64,000 nt of DNA from Melanopsichium pennsylvanicum (GCA_900208305.1 OAPG01000003.1:496001-560000); one strand, 5' to 3'. Counted from the stretch's first letter, positions 1 to 9,036 are shown. Notes: generated by a model from the sequence alone, not told the origin. Translations and numbers: made by a program.

Positions 1-233
1 CCTGCGTACCACGCCGCAAACCCGACCAAGCCAGCTCCTACCCGGCGTTAGGCACGGATACGAGCGACGGTCGCCGTCGGGAGACCCCCCGCCGGAGCCA
101 AAACCCCTCCGGTCCCCGACCTCTGGGGTAGGAGACCCGGTCGGGCTCCCCTCACCCCCACTCCCACACACGGACACACACACACGCAAGCGACAGAAAA
201 GAAAACAAGTGCATTCGAGGAGGGGCCCCGGGG

Positions 234-1702
234 CTAGTCCCTCAGGAAGCCCTCCAACCACGCCCAGACCACGTCCACCTGCTGTCGCGTGTTCTGCGAC
301 AGTTGCTGGATCTCGCTGATCCGGCGGAGCTCTCGCTCGCCGCCGGTCCTCAGCGACTCTGTCAGCAACAGCGCAGCCACGTCGGCCAGCCCCTGTTGAA
401 ATAACTCAGTCCCCTCCTGCACCCCGTGGAAGAGGGACTCGGCACGCCTTACGGCCGCACCCAGGTCCCCCAGGCCCATAGCGGACTCCCCCGGCTGGCC
501 TTGGGCCCGCGCCCGAGTGCGACGCCGCTCTCGGGCAGCCTCGGCTGGACGGTCGGGGCGAGACCTAGCTCGCTTGCGAGCCGCCTCCCGCTCCCGACCC
601 ACCGCGCCCACCCAAGCCACCTCCTCCCTCAGTTCCTCCTCCTCCTCCGGGATCTCGCCAAGTGTCCTCAGCGACAACCTGACGTTGGGGTGGGGGCGGC
701 GACGCCGACCGACCCCTCCGGACCTCCACCTCTCAAGCAAGCACGCGTAAACCCTCATTTGGAGGGGACCTTGGGCGCCGCCAAGTGGTGGGACTGTCGA
801 GGAAAACAAAAGGAGGAACAAGAGTCAGCCGACCACCCAAGACATTGCGACAGACGCCCGACGGAAATACTTACCGCGCATATCCGCGTCGCAGGGTTGC
901 CCGTGCTGCCCCTGACACCGACAGCAGCGGAGATCGCCTCCCGCCCGCTCACAGGCAACGCCGGCGCATACGCAGGCGTAGCAATCGCCCCAAGTCTCGG
1001 CCCATAGCGGGGCAAGGTCTGTCGTATTGGCCACGGAAACACAAACGTCAGTAGCGATCCCAATCAACACAGCAATGGAACAAATACTTACCATCACCAA
1101 CGAGTTCCGGAGTGATCTCGATGGGAACCGAAGGACGCGACCACGGCATCAAATTCCGGGGCGCCAGGACAAGGGAAGTGTGGGTCGATGCAGAGGAGGG
1201 AAGGGCCGACGGATCGGCAGACTGTTGACGCATGGCGCGCTTGCGACGGCCCGAGTTGGCCCCCCGGGAAAGGTGAGCACGCGGGGAGCGGCGCACCCCC
1301 CGGATGGGACCAGCGGAGGTCTCCGACGGCCGATCTGTCGTAATCGAAACAAGGGGGGAGGGAACAAATGTCAGTAACCCATTCCACGGCACCGACCGGT
1401 GGTTGTCAGACCCTCTGGGCCCCCCATCCACAACCGAATCACGACGGAACCACAACCGACTCACCTCCGGAAGCGGGTAATGTTGTTGTTGTTGTTGTTG
1501 CTGTTGTTGTTGTTGCTGCTGCTGCTGTTGCCGACGCTGCCGCCGTCGCGGACGTAGGCAATGGAGGGGGAACGGTACTGATACCGGCCGACGGGTTGTC
1601 GGCCGGGGAATCCATGGAAGCGTCTGCTGGTGACGACGAAATTGCGAAAAAAGAATGGGGAAGAATGGGGGAAATCGAGAAGGAAGACCCGTCGACCCCC
1701 AT
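234..1702 (-). CDS. Four-exon TE-borne protein with Zn2Cys6-like cysteine spacing (antisense to host element)
   Basis: I read a spliced gene on the minus strand with exons 1702-1465, 1334-1092, 1018-875 and 793-234. Donors are GTGAGT, GTAAGT and GTAAGT; acceptors all end in CAG. All three introns are phase 1 and the frame closes over 1185 nt (394 aa), which is unlikely by chance. Exon 1 is Ser/Pro/Ala/Thr-rich over a trinucleotide repeat. Exon 3 encodes cysteines at about 173, 176, 183, 192, 195 and 203, i.e. C-x2-C-x6-C-x8-C-x2-C-x7-C, the spacing of fungal Zn(II)2Cys6 clusters, but without the usual basic residues between Cys2 and Cys3. Exon 4 is Arg/Glu-rich and likely helical or coiled coil, ending FLRD. 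The ATG at 1702 is doubtful because a TATA box sits only a few bases upstream; the in-frame ATG at 1615 (365 aa) is a better start. I do not recognise a named family. DNA or RNA binding is inference. Confidence 0.6.
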
Positions 1703-1703
1703 C

Positions 1704-1710
1704 CTTATAT
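1704..1710 (-). promoter_or_regulatory. TATA box for the antisense gene
   Basis: ATATAAGG on the minus strand, about 90 bp upstream of the ATG at 1615. The same box is kept in the second copy (around 11321-11330), although the ATG equivalent to 1702 has become ATT there. This supports 1615 as the working start. Confidence 0.45.
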
Positions 1711-1931
1711 CCCCCCTCGATAGCTACGCACGAGCAATGGCGCACAGTCAATTCCGCCGGTCCAAGGCATTGTGGGTGGTATTGCCTCATTGCTGCGCAT
1801 CCGCGATTAAATTGCCGAGACGAGCGTCGCAACTTGTACAGAGAGGCGCCCCTGGCGCGGATTAAGGTTGAGGGAGTACGACCCCCCTTGCCCTCCTGTC
1901 CTATCAGCCGCCTGGGGACCAGTCGGCCTGA

Positions 1932-1943
1932 ACCGGGGGGTAA
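1932..1943 (+). other. Polypurine-tract-like primer site before the 3' LTR
   Basis: A run of six G in a purine context (ACCGGGGGGTAA) directly abuts the LTR terminus TGTTAG. The identical arrangement precedes the LTR at 11563. It fixes the element's orientation as plus, and therefore the neighbouring gene as antisense. Confidence 0.5.
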
Positions 1944-2373
1944 TGTTAGTGCCTACCAACCGGAGTCCAAAGAGGGGGTGCTCGGCCCCCCTCCCAATTG
2001 AGCGATCGTCGTGATCGGGCCCCGACCGACCCTCTCCGGACCCCTCGCAGCGGAGCGGTCGGCCTGACACGATCCTCGTACCGCCCAACCGCGGCTGGCC
2101 CCTCCGTACGTAGAATACGACCGTCGGCAACCTAACATTGTAACGCCGCGGTGGGAAGTGACCGATAGTTCCTGTACCTTACCACCCCGCCCCCGCCTGA
2201 CATGAGATTGCCTCCGGACCTCGTCGCATGTATTACTTAGTTAGCTCTATAGCAACGCAGTAGTGTGCTCTGACCCCCGACCGCCTATGTCGCCCTGCCT
2301 ACAACCTCTCCGTACCCGTAGCCTCCATCCCGGCTGTAGCCGCCCGCGGTATCTAGACCCTACAGCCTTAACA
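1944..2373 (+). repeat. LTR, 430 bp (3' LTR of left element)
   Basis: Begins TGTTAGTG and ends CCTTAACA, giving the canonical TG...CA termini with a TGTTA/TAACA inverted repeat. It is nearly identical to the copies at 8206-8637, 11563-11994 and 21858-22289 (minus). No matching 5-bp duplication is visible on both sides, as expected if its partner LTR is outside the window. Confidence 0.85.
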
Positions 2374-2986
2374 GCGCGCGACTCTCAAGTCCAACGGAAG
2401 CAACAGGCAGGCCCAACGCAACGACGTCGCCCCGCATCAGCAGGCACCTCTGCGATACGGGCTCGCATCACTCCCGGCCGCTAACCATCGTCAAGACACC
2501 GGCATCCGGGCCCCTACTCCAAGTCGAATGGAGGCCAACGTCAAGCTTCCAGCGTCAGTCAGCCTGGCCGGCAGCTATAACCCGGCCAACATCTCTTACC
2601 TTCACAAGGACGGTCAGAACATCAGGACGTACAAGTTGCCAAGCACTGGTCGGCCGATCTACCTCTCGCGCCCCTGTCGCGTCTGCGCGCAAGACCACTT
2701 TGATTTCGAGCACGAGTTCCTGTCGCGCCAGCCCAAAGCGGAAGCTCACATCGCTCAAGCTGACTTGGATCTCGCGCAAGCGTACGGATATCCTACGACG
2801 TGCTTCGAGCCCATCTGCATCAGCGACGACAAGTACACCACCAGCCCGGACTCATCGTTCGCATTGAGCAACTCTAGCTCCCTCAACGACGCGAACAGTA
2901 GCGGCTTGGGTTACTCGTACTTCCTTCCCACATCCAACTCAAGCGCTCATTCGGGGAAAGCCAGGACCGCAACGTCGCAAAACTAG
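2374..2986 (+). pseudogene. Gag-like C-terminal fragment of the gypsy element
   Basis: The frame is open from the LTR junction; the first ATG is at 2528 (152 aa from there). A CRVCAQDH segment resembles half of the CCHC zinc knuckle of fungal gypsy Gag, but no final Cys follows, so the knuckle looks degraded. The Gag N-terminus is missing. The next frame (pol, open from 2902) overlaps this one by 85 nt in the -1 direction. I cannot tell whether this is a programmed frameshift or an indel; no obvious slippery heptamer stands out. Confidence 0.5.
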
Positions 2987-5577
2987 GCTCTTCTACCTCC
3001 TCAAGGAACAACGATTGTGATGACGCTTCGCGCAGACTGACATCGTCAGGCAGTCCTCACCGCACCGACGACGCAACGGTATCTGAGGCCGTAGGTTCCG
3101 TCTTCCTTCTCGATCCCGACCTCCGCTCGAGATCAGTCCAACCCCTCCGCCGTCGTAAGAACCCAGACTCTGCAGCTGTGCATCTTCCTCCAGCCCGCGC
3201 GACCGGCTCTGGCCAAGCATTTGCGGGACACATCCCAACCACGGTTTACGTTAGCCTATCCGACTCCGACCCGCGCCTCTCCCTCATCGACACCGGCGCC
3301 ACCCTCTCGATCATCGACGAACACGTAGCACAGGAACTTCGCCTGTTTCCACTCAACGGCCCCGGCATACAAGTCAATGGCGTGGGGGAGGACCGCTCTC
3401 TTGGCTACGCCACCATCGCGTTCTCAATCCAAGGTCGTCGAGACGGTCAGCCAGTGCACATCCACTCTTCCGCCGACTTCCACGTCCTACGCAATTTCCG
3501 CCCGGGAGTTTGCCTAGGCCTCGACGTCATTCGTTTGTGCGGCGTCGTGATCGATGTCAAAGCAGGCAGGGCGCTTGTCGACAAAATCTCCTTCCCGATC
3601 TACGACACCCGTGGCAAAGCGATGTCTTCACGCAGCGTCGTCAGAGCCATCGTGGCAAAAGCGTCCGCAACTGTCGAGCCAAACGGTCATACCTTTGTGC
3701 CAGTCACACATCACCTGGTGGACAACGTCCAATACACCATAGAAGGTTCACTTTGGACAACACCAGACAGCAAAGGTCCAGTTGCAATACCCGCCGCCGT
3801 CGTCGATTCCAAGCTGCCAGGAATCTGGGTGACAAACTTCGGCGACACCCCCATCGACCTGCCCAGCGATGCGAGGCTTGCCGACGCCGTACCTCTGGCC
3901 CCGGACGATGTTGCAGCCTCGGCCGGCTCGTTCTTCGTGCAACCCCCCCAAATCACCGATCTGACCAGCCAAGCCTCCAAATCATCGCCGCCACCCGCTT
4001 TTGTCGACAACGCCGAGTCCCGACTTGCCAGATCTGATCGGCTCTCCTCTTCGGAGCCGAAAGTCCAATCTGCGGACGGGCCTCGGCCAAGCCCAAATTG
4101 TCGCCCACGCGCACCGTCATCTGCTGCTCAGGTTCAACGCCACAAGCACATTCGTCGCCGTTCACACTCCTTCGATGACTACTGGCCGCGTACACCCTTC
4201 ACCTTCGCCCTGAGCACCTCGCCGACGCCGACTCATGACGAATCACACCACGACGCCGCCCAGCCTCTCGACTTCTCACAAGACGACCTCTCCGGGGCTC
4301 CTACGCTAAGCGACTTGGAGTCGATCCTTGTTGACGGGCGTTTTAACGTAGGCAAAGGGCCCGATGGTCAGCCACACCCCTCTGTCGTCGCGATCCTCTG
4401 CAACAATGTCGACGCTTTTTCTCTCGATGGTCGCCCGGGTCACGTCTCCGGTGCCGCTATGCGTCTCGACCTCCAACATCCGGAAAGCCTGCGCCCCGAA
4501 GCTCCCCGACGGGTCAGCCCGGACAAGCGCCGAGTCATCGATGACTCGTTAGACCAACTGCTCGACTGGGACGTAGTCAAACCCTCTTCCTCCCCTGTCT
4601 CGTACCCCGTCCTGCTGGTCAAACAAGGCCCTAAATGGCGATTCTGCGTCAATTACAGAGGTCTCAACGCCGCCACAGTTGCTGATCAATACCCCCTTCC
4701 ACGCATCGATGATGTCTTCCACGCCCTACGAGGAAACAACTATTTCTCCGGCCTGGACGCTATCCGGGGGTATCATCAGATCGACATCGAGCCAAGCGAC
4801 CGCTGGAAGACAGCGTTTGTATCTCACCGCGGGCTCTATCAGTACAAGCGCGTCCCCTTTGGACTCAAAAACGCCCCAGCCTTTTTCCAGAGGTTCATGG
4901 ACCATCTTCTGGGCCACATGCGCTGGACAGAGGCGCTGGTTTACCTTGACGACGTGGTGATCTTCTCTCCAACCCTCACCCAGCACGTCAAGTCCCTTGA
5001 CACCCTGCTCAAAGCGGCACGCAACGTCGGTCTCAAGTTTTCCCCGGACAAGTGTCACTTCGCTCTTTCATCTCTCAAGCTCCTAGGCAGGCGGGTCTCG
5101 ACCCAAGGTATATCGGTACTGTCAGATCGCGCCCAAGCGGTCCGTCAACTCTCACCTCCTTCCACATTACAGGGTCTGTATCACATCGTCGGCCTGTTCA
5201 ACTACTACCGCAATTTCATCCCGCAGTACGCAAGTTTGGCAGCACCACTGACAGAGCTTCTGCGAGGGCACAAGTACCAAACGTCCGAAGACGGCAAATG
5301 GCACCTCGTCGGACAGGATGGAAAGCGCGTGACCGCGTCCGCGGTCCCTATAGACTGGGGCCCAAGGCAAGACCAAGCACTCACGGAGCTCAAGACCGCC
5401 CTCTCTTCACCGCCGACCCTAGCGTATCCCGACTTCAGTCGCCCGTTCCTACTTTATGTCGACGCCTCCAGACAGGCTTTTGCGGCCGCATTGCATCAAT
5501 GCCTTCCTGCCACCACCACAATTCCTACCGCGGCGGCGACGCCCTTAGACGCGGTGGAGATCACGATCCCACGCTGA
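2902..5577 (+). CDS. Gypsy Pol part 1: protease, reverse transcriptase, RNase H N-terminal part
   Basis: Open frame with no certain ATG, read here as a Pol polyprotein continuing from gag. The protease motif LIDTGATLSIID is encoded near 3283. The RT fingers and palm are clear (WRFCVNYRGLN, then YPLPRIDD, the Q-rich region and VPFGLKNAPAFFQ), with the catalytic YLDD at 4942-4953. An RNase H start (PFLLYVDAS, near 5440-5466) follows the RT connection domain. The protein then stops at 5577 after a Pro/Thr/Ala-rich tail that is not RNase H. The missing RNase H portion is found 1.5 kb downstream, beyond the chromodomain. GC content and CpG are high, so the copy is young. Confidence 0.85.
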   Translation, partial: RLGLLVLPSHIQLKRSFGESQDRNVAKLGSSTSSRNNDCDDASRRLTSSGSPHRTDDATVSEAVGSVFLLDPDLRSRSVQPLRRRKNPDSAAVHLPPARATGSGQAFAGHIPTTVYVSLSDSDPRLSLIDTGATLSIIDEHVAQELRLFPLNGPGIQVNGVGEDRSLGYATIAFSIQGRRDGQPVHIHSSADFHVLRNFRPGVCLGLDVIRLCGVVIDVKAGRALVDKISFPIYDTRGKAMSSRSVVRAIVAKASATVEPNGHTFVPVTHHLVDNVQYTIEGSLWTTPDSKGPVAIPAAVVDSKLPGIWVTNFGDTPIDLPSDARLADAVPLAPDDVAASAGSFFVQPPQITDLTSQASKSSPPPAFVDNAESRLARSDRLSSSEPKVQSADGPRPSPNCRPRAPSSAAQVQRHKHIRRRSHSFDDYWPRTPFTFALSTSPTPTHDESHHDAAQPLDFSQDDLSGAPTLSDLESILVDGRFNVGKGPDGQPHPSVVAILCNNVDAFSLDGRPGHVSGAAMRLDLQHPESLRPEAPRRVSPDKRRVIDDSLDQLLDWDVVKPSSSPVSYPVLLVKQGPKWRFCVNYRGLNAATVADQYPLPRIDDVFHALRGNNYFSGLDAIRGYHQIDIEPSDRWKTAFVSHRGLYQYKRVPFGLKNAPAFFQRFMDHLLGHMRWTEALVYLDDVVIFSPTLTQHVKSLDTLLKAARNVGLKFSPDKCHFALSSLKLLGRRVSTQGISVLSDRAQAVRQLSPPSTLQGLYHIVGLFNYYRNFIPQYASLAAPLTELLRGHKYQTSEDGKWHLVGQDGKRVTASAVPIDWGPRQDQALTELKTALSSPPTLAYPDFSRPFLLYVDASRQAFAAALHQCLPATTTIPTAAATPLDAVEITIPR

Positions 5578-7400
5578 CGGTCAATGAACAGAAGTCAGAC
5601 CCCGCGCTCAGAGCTATCGTCCAAAGCACCGAAGGGGGGCACACTCGCGTGGGATACGAGATCCAAGACGGAGTCCTAGTCTTTGTTGGCCCGCAACGCA
5701 CCGATCGCCGCCTCTGCATACCAGGCTCCCTCTTCCCTACCGTTTTCGCCAAGGCTCATGATGAGTCCGGCCACTTTGGCATCGCCAAGTCTCTCCTTCG
5801 CCTCAGCAGCGTCCACCACCCGCGTCTAGCTTCGTCCTTGCAGGCATACATCGACAACTGTCCCACCTGCTTGAGGACCAAACTCGGCCGACGAACCGGA
5901 GAACTCAGCATAGAGAGGACAATGCTGGCGAGTGAGCCGTTCCACACGATCTCGGCGGACCTCCTCCTGGGCCTACCCACCTGTCGCGGCTATGACTCTG
6001 CTCTTGTGGTTGTCGACATCTTCTCCAAGCTCGTTTTGACAGCACCCTGTAGCGCGAGTATCACAGCCCCACAACTCTTCGACTTGCTGTCGGACCTGGT
6101 GCTGCGACGAGGGTGGAAGCCAAAAGTCATCGTGACCGACTCGGATCGGCGATTTGTTGGCACAGTCGGTCAAGCCTTTGCAAAAAGGATCGGCGCGAAG
6201 CTACGCCCCTCAGCACCGTACCATCAACAAGCCAACCCCGTTGAGCGCCACATCCAAACGCTTCAGAGAGTGCTCCGCTCTTTGGCAGTTGACTCTGCCG
6301 ACAACTGGGTTGACCTGCTTCCAGCAGCAGAGCTCGCGATCAACTCAACACCGTCGCTCGCCAAAGGACAGGCCCCATTTGACCTCGTCTACATCACTTG
6401 CAGTGATACTCCCCTTCTTCCGTTGCTGTCACAGCTAGAGCACGAAGACCGCGTGGCCATGGCAAGAGCTCGTCTAGACGCTGCCTGGCAAGTCGCGCTA
6501 AGACAAGCAGAGGAAGCTAAGGTTCGATACGACGCAAAGCTAGCCAACCTACCGACACTCAAGTTGGGCGATCGAGTCTTCATCAGGCTCAAGGACCGTC
6601 CAGTGCTGAGCGTCCAACGCCACTCAAAACTCGACCCAGTCAAGTTGGGGCCGTTTGCAGTCAAAAAGGTGCTGTCCAGACACCGTGTCAGGCTAGAGCT
6701 GCCACCCGACCTCTACAACGATGACCTATTTGATGCTTCACAGCTGGAGCTCGCTCCCGAACAACCCAACCCATTCAACCGTCTCCTCGACGCCCCGGCA
6801 ATCGAAGGCGCTGACGGCTCCCCCCGCTTTGAAGTCGAAGCCATTGTTGGCCAACGCCGCTTCCGCGGATATGTGCAGTACCGCGTCAAGTGGCGCGGCG
6901 ACCCTCGCACTACTTGGGAGTTTGAGGAGGATCTTCTCGATGACGGGTGCCAAGGCGCAATCGACGACTGGCTCAGGCAGCAACAGCGCTCAGCAACGGC
7001 CGCCCTCGCTGTTGACAACGACACCTTGGAAGAGCAACCCGTCGCGTTCATCTCAACCATAACCTCGCCGGCAGATGCGAAGCTCGTCGGCATAGAGTTG
7101 GAGATCTCGGGCCTCGCCTGGGCCATCCATCGTCTGCAGCACTTCCTCGAAGGCGCTGTTAAGATCATCGTTGTGACGGATCACGCCCCGCTAGGCGCCG
7201 TTTTGCGCAGCCCTTCGCACAGCATGCGCCACTTCACCCCCCGCATAGAGAAACTGCGGGCTTACCTCATGCCTTTCCTCGACTCGATGGGGTTTGTACA
7301 TAAAGCAGGCCGCCTGCACTCGAATGTAGACGCACTGTCTAGACTCCCCCCGACCGATGATTTGCAGAAGAATCCTCACGCAAGCGACCAGTCGTCTTAA
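5052..7400 (+). CDS. Gypsy Pol part 2: integrase, chromodomain, RNase H C-terminal part
   Basis: The frame is open from 5052, but recognisable protein begins only around 5575; the first 500 nt overlap RT in another frame and are probably not used. The integrase zinc-binding HHCC is present (AHDESGHFG, then CPTC). The DDE core follows (ISADLL, VTDSDRRF, and NPVERHI carrying the Glu). A chromodomain spans about 6829-6984 (YRVKWRG...TWEFEEDL). Next, at about 7038-7370, comes sequence that normally belongs to RNase H before integrase: PVAFIS, GIELEISGLAWA, VVTDHAPLG, HKAGRLHSNVDALSRL. The order is therefore permuted. The frame change from part 1 is -1. Confidence 0.85.
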   Translation: MSLRSFISQAPRQAGLDPRYIGTVRSRPSGPSTLTSFHITGSVSHRRPVQLLPQFHPAVRKFGSTTDRASARAQVPNVRRRQMAPRRTGWKARDRVRGPYRLGPKARPSTHGAQDRPLFTADPSVSRLQSPVPTLCRRLQTGFCGRIASMPSCHHHNSYRGGDALRRGGDHDPTLTVNEQKSDPALRAIVQSTEGGHTRVGYEIQDGVLVFVGPQRTDRRLCIPGSLFPTVFAKAHDESGHFGIAKSLLRLSSVHHPRLASSLQAYIDNCPTCLRTKLGRRTGELSIERTMLASEPFHTISADLLLGLPTCRGYDSALVVVDIFSKLVLTAPCSASITAPQLFDLLSDLVLRRGWKPKVIVTDSDRRFVGTVGQAFAKRIGAKLRPSAPYHQQANPVERHIQTLQRVLRSLAVDSADNWVDLLPAAELAINSTPSLAKGQAPFDLVYITCSDTPLLPLLSQLEHEDRVAMARARLDAAWQVALRQAEEAKVRYDAKLANLPTLKLGDRVFIRLKDRPVLSVQRHSKLDPVKLGPFAVKKVLSRHRVRLELPPDLYNDDLFDASQLELAPEQPNPFNRLLDAPAIEGADGSPRFEVEAIVGQRRFRGYVQYRVKWRGDPRTTWEFEEDLLDDGCQGAIDDWLRQQQRSATAALAVDNDTLEEQPVAFISTITSPADAKLVGIELEISGLAWAIHRLQHFLEGAVKIIVVTDHAPLGAVLRSPSHSMRHFTPRIEKLRAYLMPFLDSMGFVHKAGRLHSNVDALSRLPPTDDLQKNPHASDQSS

Positions 7401-7893
7401 CATCAACCAAGCTTTCAGACTCTTGTCGAAGCTTCCCCGTATCGTTGTAACTTAGCTGCAGCCTCAGCGTAGCGTCAACGTCGATCATCAGACTGAGGTT
7501 GCCTACGTCGACGCCGTCACTCTAGTCACCGATGTCGTCACTCCTTTCCCTCCGTCCCTGTGCATCATCGTCCTCTTCCTCTTTCCCTGTCTCCTCCTCG
7601 CTCTCGTCTGCATCATCGCATCAGCACACATACCCCTTTCTCTTGCATCTCTGTTCACGGTCTCCATACTTTCATCGTCGTGTCTTGTCATAGGATCGCA
7701 TTGTTGTAATTACTTTCAGACCGTCCTCCTTCTCTTTCGAGAGGGGGGGATGTAGCGCGTTGCGCTTATTCTGGCCTCTCGGCCGGGATAGGTGCGACCA
7801 CGGCAAGACATCCTCTCGTCGTCGTCGTCATTGTCTCTTCCTGGAATGCATTCACTTGCTCACTCACTTTCCTGACTGTGAAGTCAGCACAAA
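7401..7893 (+). repeat. Gypsy 3' untranslated region, G-rich tract and truncated LTR start
   Basis: No coding signal. 7741-7750 is a G-rich tract (GAGGGGGGGA) followed at 7751 by TGTAGCGCG, the likely start of this element's own 3' LTR. That LTR runs only to 7893, where an inverted fragment of the other LTR family begins. The 5' partner is absent, so the LTR length is unknown. Confidence 0.4.
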
Positions 7894-8087
7894 TGTTAGG
7901 TTGCCGACGGTCGTATTCTGCGTACGGGGGGGCCAACCGCGGTTGGGCGGTAGGAGGGTTGTGTCAGGCCGACCGCTCCGCTGCGAGGGGTACGGAGAGA
8001 GTCGGTCGGGGCCCAATCACGACGATCGCTCAATCGGGAGGAGGGCCGAGCACCCCCTCTTTGGACTCCGGTTGGTAGGCACTAACA
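7894..8087 (-). repeat. 194-bp LTR sub-fragment with perfect TGTTAG termini
   Basis: Corresponds, on the minus strand, to exactly the first 194 bp of the 430-432-bp LTR (1944-2137). It begins TGTTAG and ends CTAACA, so it has its own inverted termini; the LTR contains an internal CTAACA at this point. No direct duplication flanks it (ACAAA versus GTATA). 8088-8205 between this and the next LTR is 118 bp of AT-richer sequence with no gene. Confidence 0.7.
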
Positions 8088-8205
8088 GTATAGCAATCAA
8101 CTTGGCATACCACCATCATATCAGCATTATAATGGCAATATGCACTCCTGGCAGCATCAGAGCACCTGCACCTGCACCTATTGTGTTCCACCATGGTGGA
8201 ACATG

Positions 8206-8637
8206 TGTTAGTGCCTACCAACCAGAGTCCAAAGAGGGGGTGCTCGGCCCCCCTCCCGATTGAGCAATCGTCGTGATCGGGCCCCGACCGACCCTCTCCG
8301 GACCCCTCGCAGCGGAGCGGTCGGCCTGACACAATTCTCCTACCGCCCAACCGCGGCTGGCCCCTCCGTACGTAGAATACGACCGTCGGCAACCTAACAT
8401 TGTAACGCTGCGGTGGGAAGTGACCGATAGCTCCTGTACCTTACCACCCCGCCCCCCGCCTGACATGAGGTTGCCTCCGGACCTCGTCGCATGTATTACT
8501 TAGTTAGCTCTATAGCAACGCAGTAGTGTGCTCTGACCCCCGACCGCCTGTGTCGCCCACGCCTACGACCTCTCCGTACCCGTAGACCCCATCCCGGCTG
8601 TAGCTGCCCGCGGTATCTAGACCCTACAGCCTTAACA
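8206..8637 (+). repeat. Solo LTR, 432 bp, TSD ACATG
   Basis: TGTTAGTG...CCTTAACA, full length, flanked by the direct repeat ACATG (8201-8205 and 8638-8642). That is the 5-bp target site duplication typical of Ty3/gypsy integrase. A solo LTR with intact TSD indicates insertion followed by LTR-LTR recombination. Confidence 0.9.
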
Positions 8638-8642
8638 ACATG

Positions 8643-9036
8643 ACAGCCATGGCTCTGCCACACCTGCATCCCAAAGTATCTTGAGGGCTGCTTCTGGCTC
8701 TCCTGCTTTGTTGCCCTCATCACTGGCAAAAACACAAAAGCTGCATGAGATCTTGACTCAGTTTCACAGCAGCACATCATGATGTAGGAAGACATGGTTC
8801 AAACATTTGGAAAACATGCTTGATGCCAATCTCGAATTTGTAGATCAACACGCAAATACGCATGTTTCCCTCCAACTCACTAGAGAATTCAGTTCCTGGC
8901 GTCAATCCGGTCTCAACACATCTCACAAGTTTGCAATTTACAAGCACTCTATAATATATTTGACATTTTGAGAGTAGGATGAGAGAACCTTGGATGCAGG
9001 GTTCACTTTTTCCCAATTGAACGTGCTGACCACCCT
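8643..9036. other. CpG-poor intergenic sequence
   Basis: About 390 bp between the solo LTR and the 3' end of the Tudor-SN remnant. It is AT-richer and low in CG dinucleotides compared with its neighbours. I see no gene, RNA or terminator here. Confidence 0.4.

Larger units (their letters stand above)
1..2373 (+). mobile_element. 3' part of an LTR retroelement carrying an antisense gene
   Basis: The segment ends in a 430-bp LTR (1944-2373), immediately preceded by a purine-rich tract (GGGGGG within 1932-1943). That is the arrangement expected of a 3' LTR for an element running left to right, so the rest of the element lies left of the window. The whole block from about 708 to its LTR is repeated at 10586-11994, which shows it moves as a unit. 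No sense-strand pol sequence is visible here. The only convincing coding signal is the four-exon gene on the opposite strand. Bases 1-233 hold no gene I can recognise, only GC-rich sequence and a short CA-rich run near 164-188. Confidence 0.7.
2374..7893 (+). mobile_element. Ty3/gypsy chromovirus-like element, 5'-truncated, rearranged
   Basis: Domains in order: degenerate Gag zinc knuckle, aspartic protease, reverse transcriptase, first part of RNase H, integrase with HHCC and DDE residues, chromodomain, then the remaining part of RNase H. The gag frame is open right up to the LTR at 1944-2373, so that LTR (a different family) interrupts the element's 5' end. At the 3' end a G-rich tract at 7741-7750 precedes TGTAGCGCG, the probable start of this element's own LTR, which is cut after about 143 bp by the inverted LTR fragment at 7894. 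Confidence 0.85.

Noticed and set aside
426..1007. Long plus-strand open frame over the antisense gene
   Set aside because: GC-rich shadow of the minus-strand exons and introns; it ignores the splice signals and has no protein-like features.
1953..2138. Repeated small open frames inside each LTR copy
   Set aside because: They recur only because the LTR recurs, occur in both orientations and have no start context; LTR sequence is not coding.
2374..2400. Primer-binding site directly after the LTR at 1944-2373
   Set aside because: The sequence has no tRNA-complement look and the gypsy gag frame is already open there, so the LTR belongs to the element on its left.
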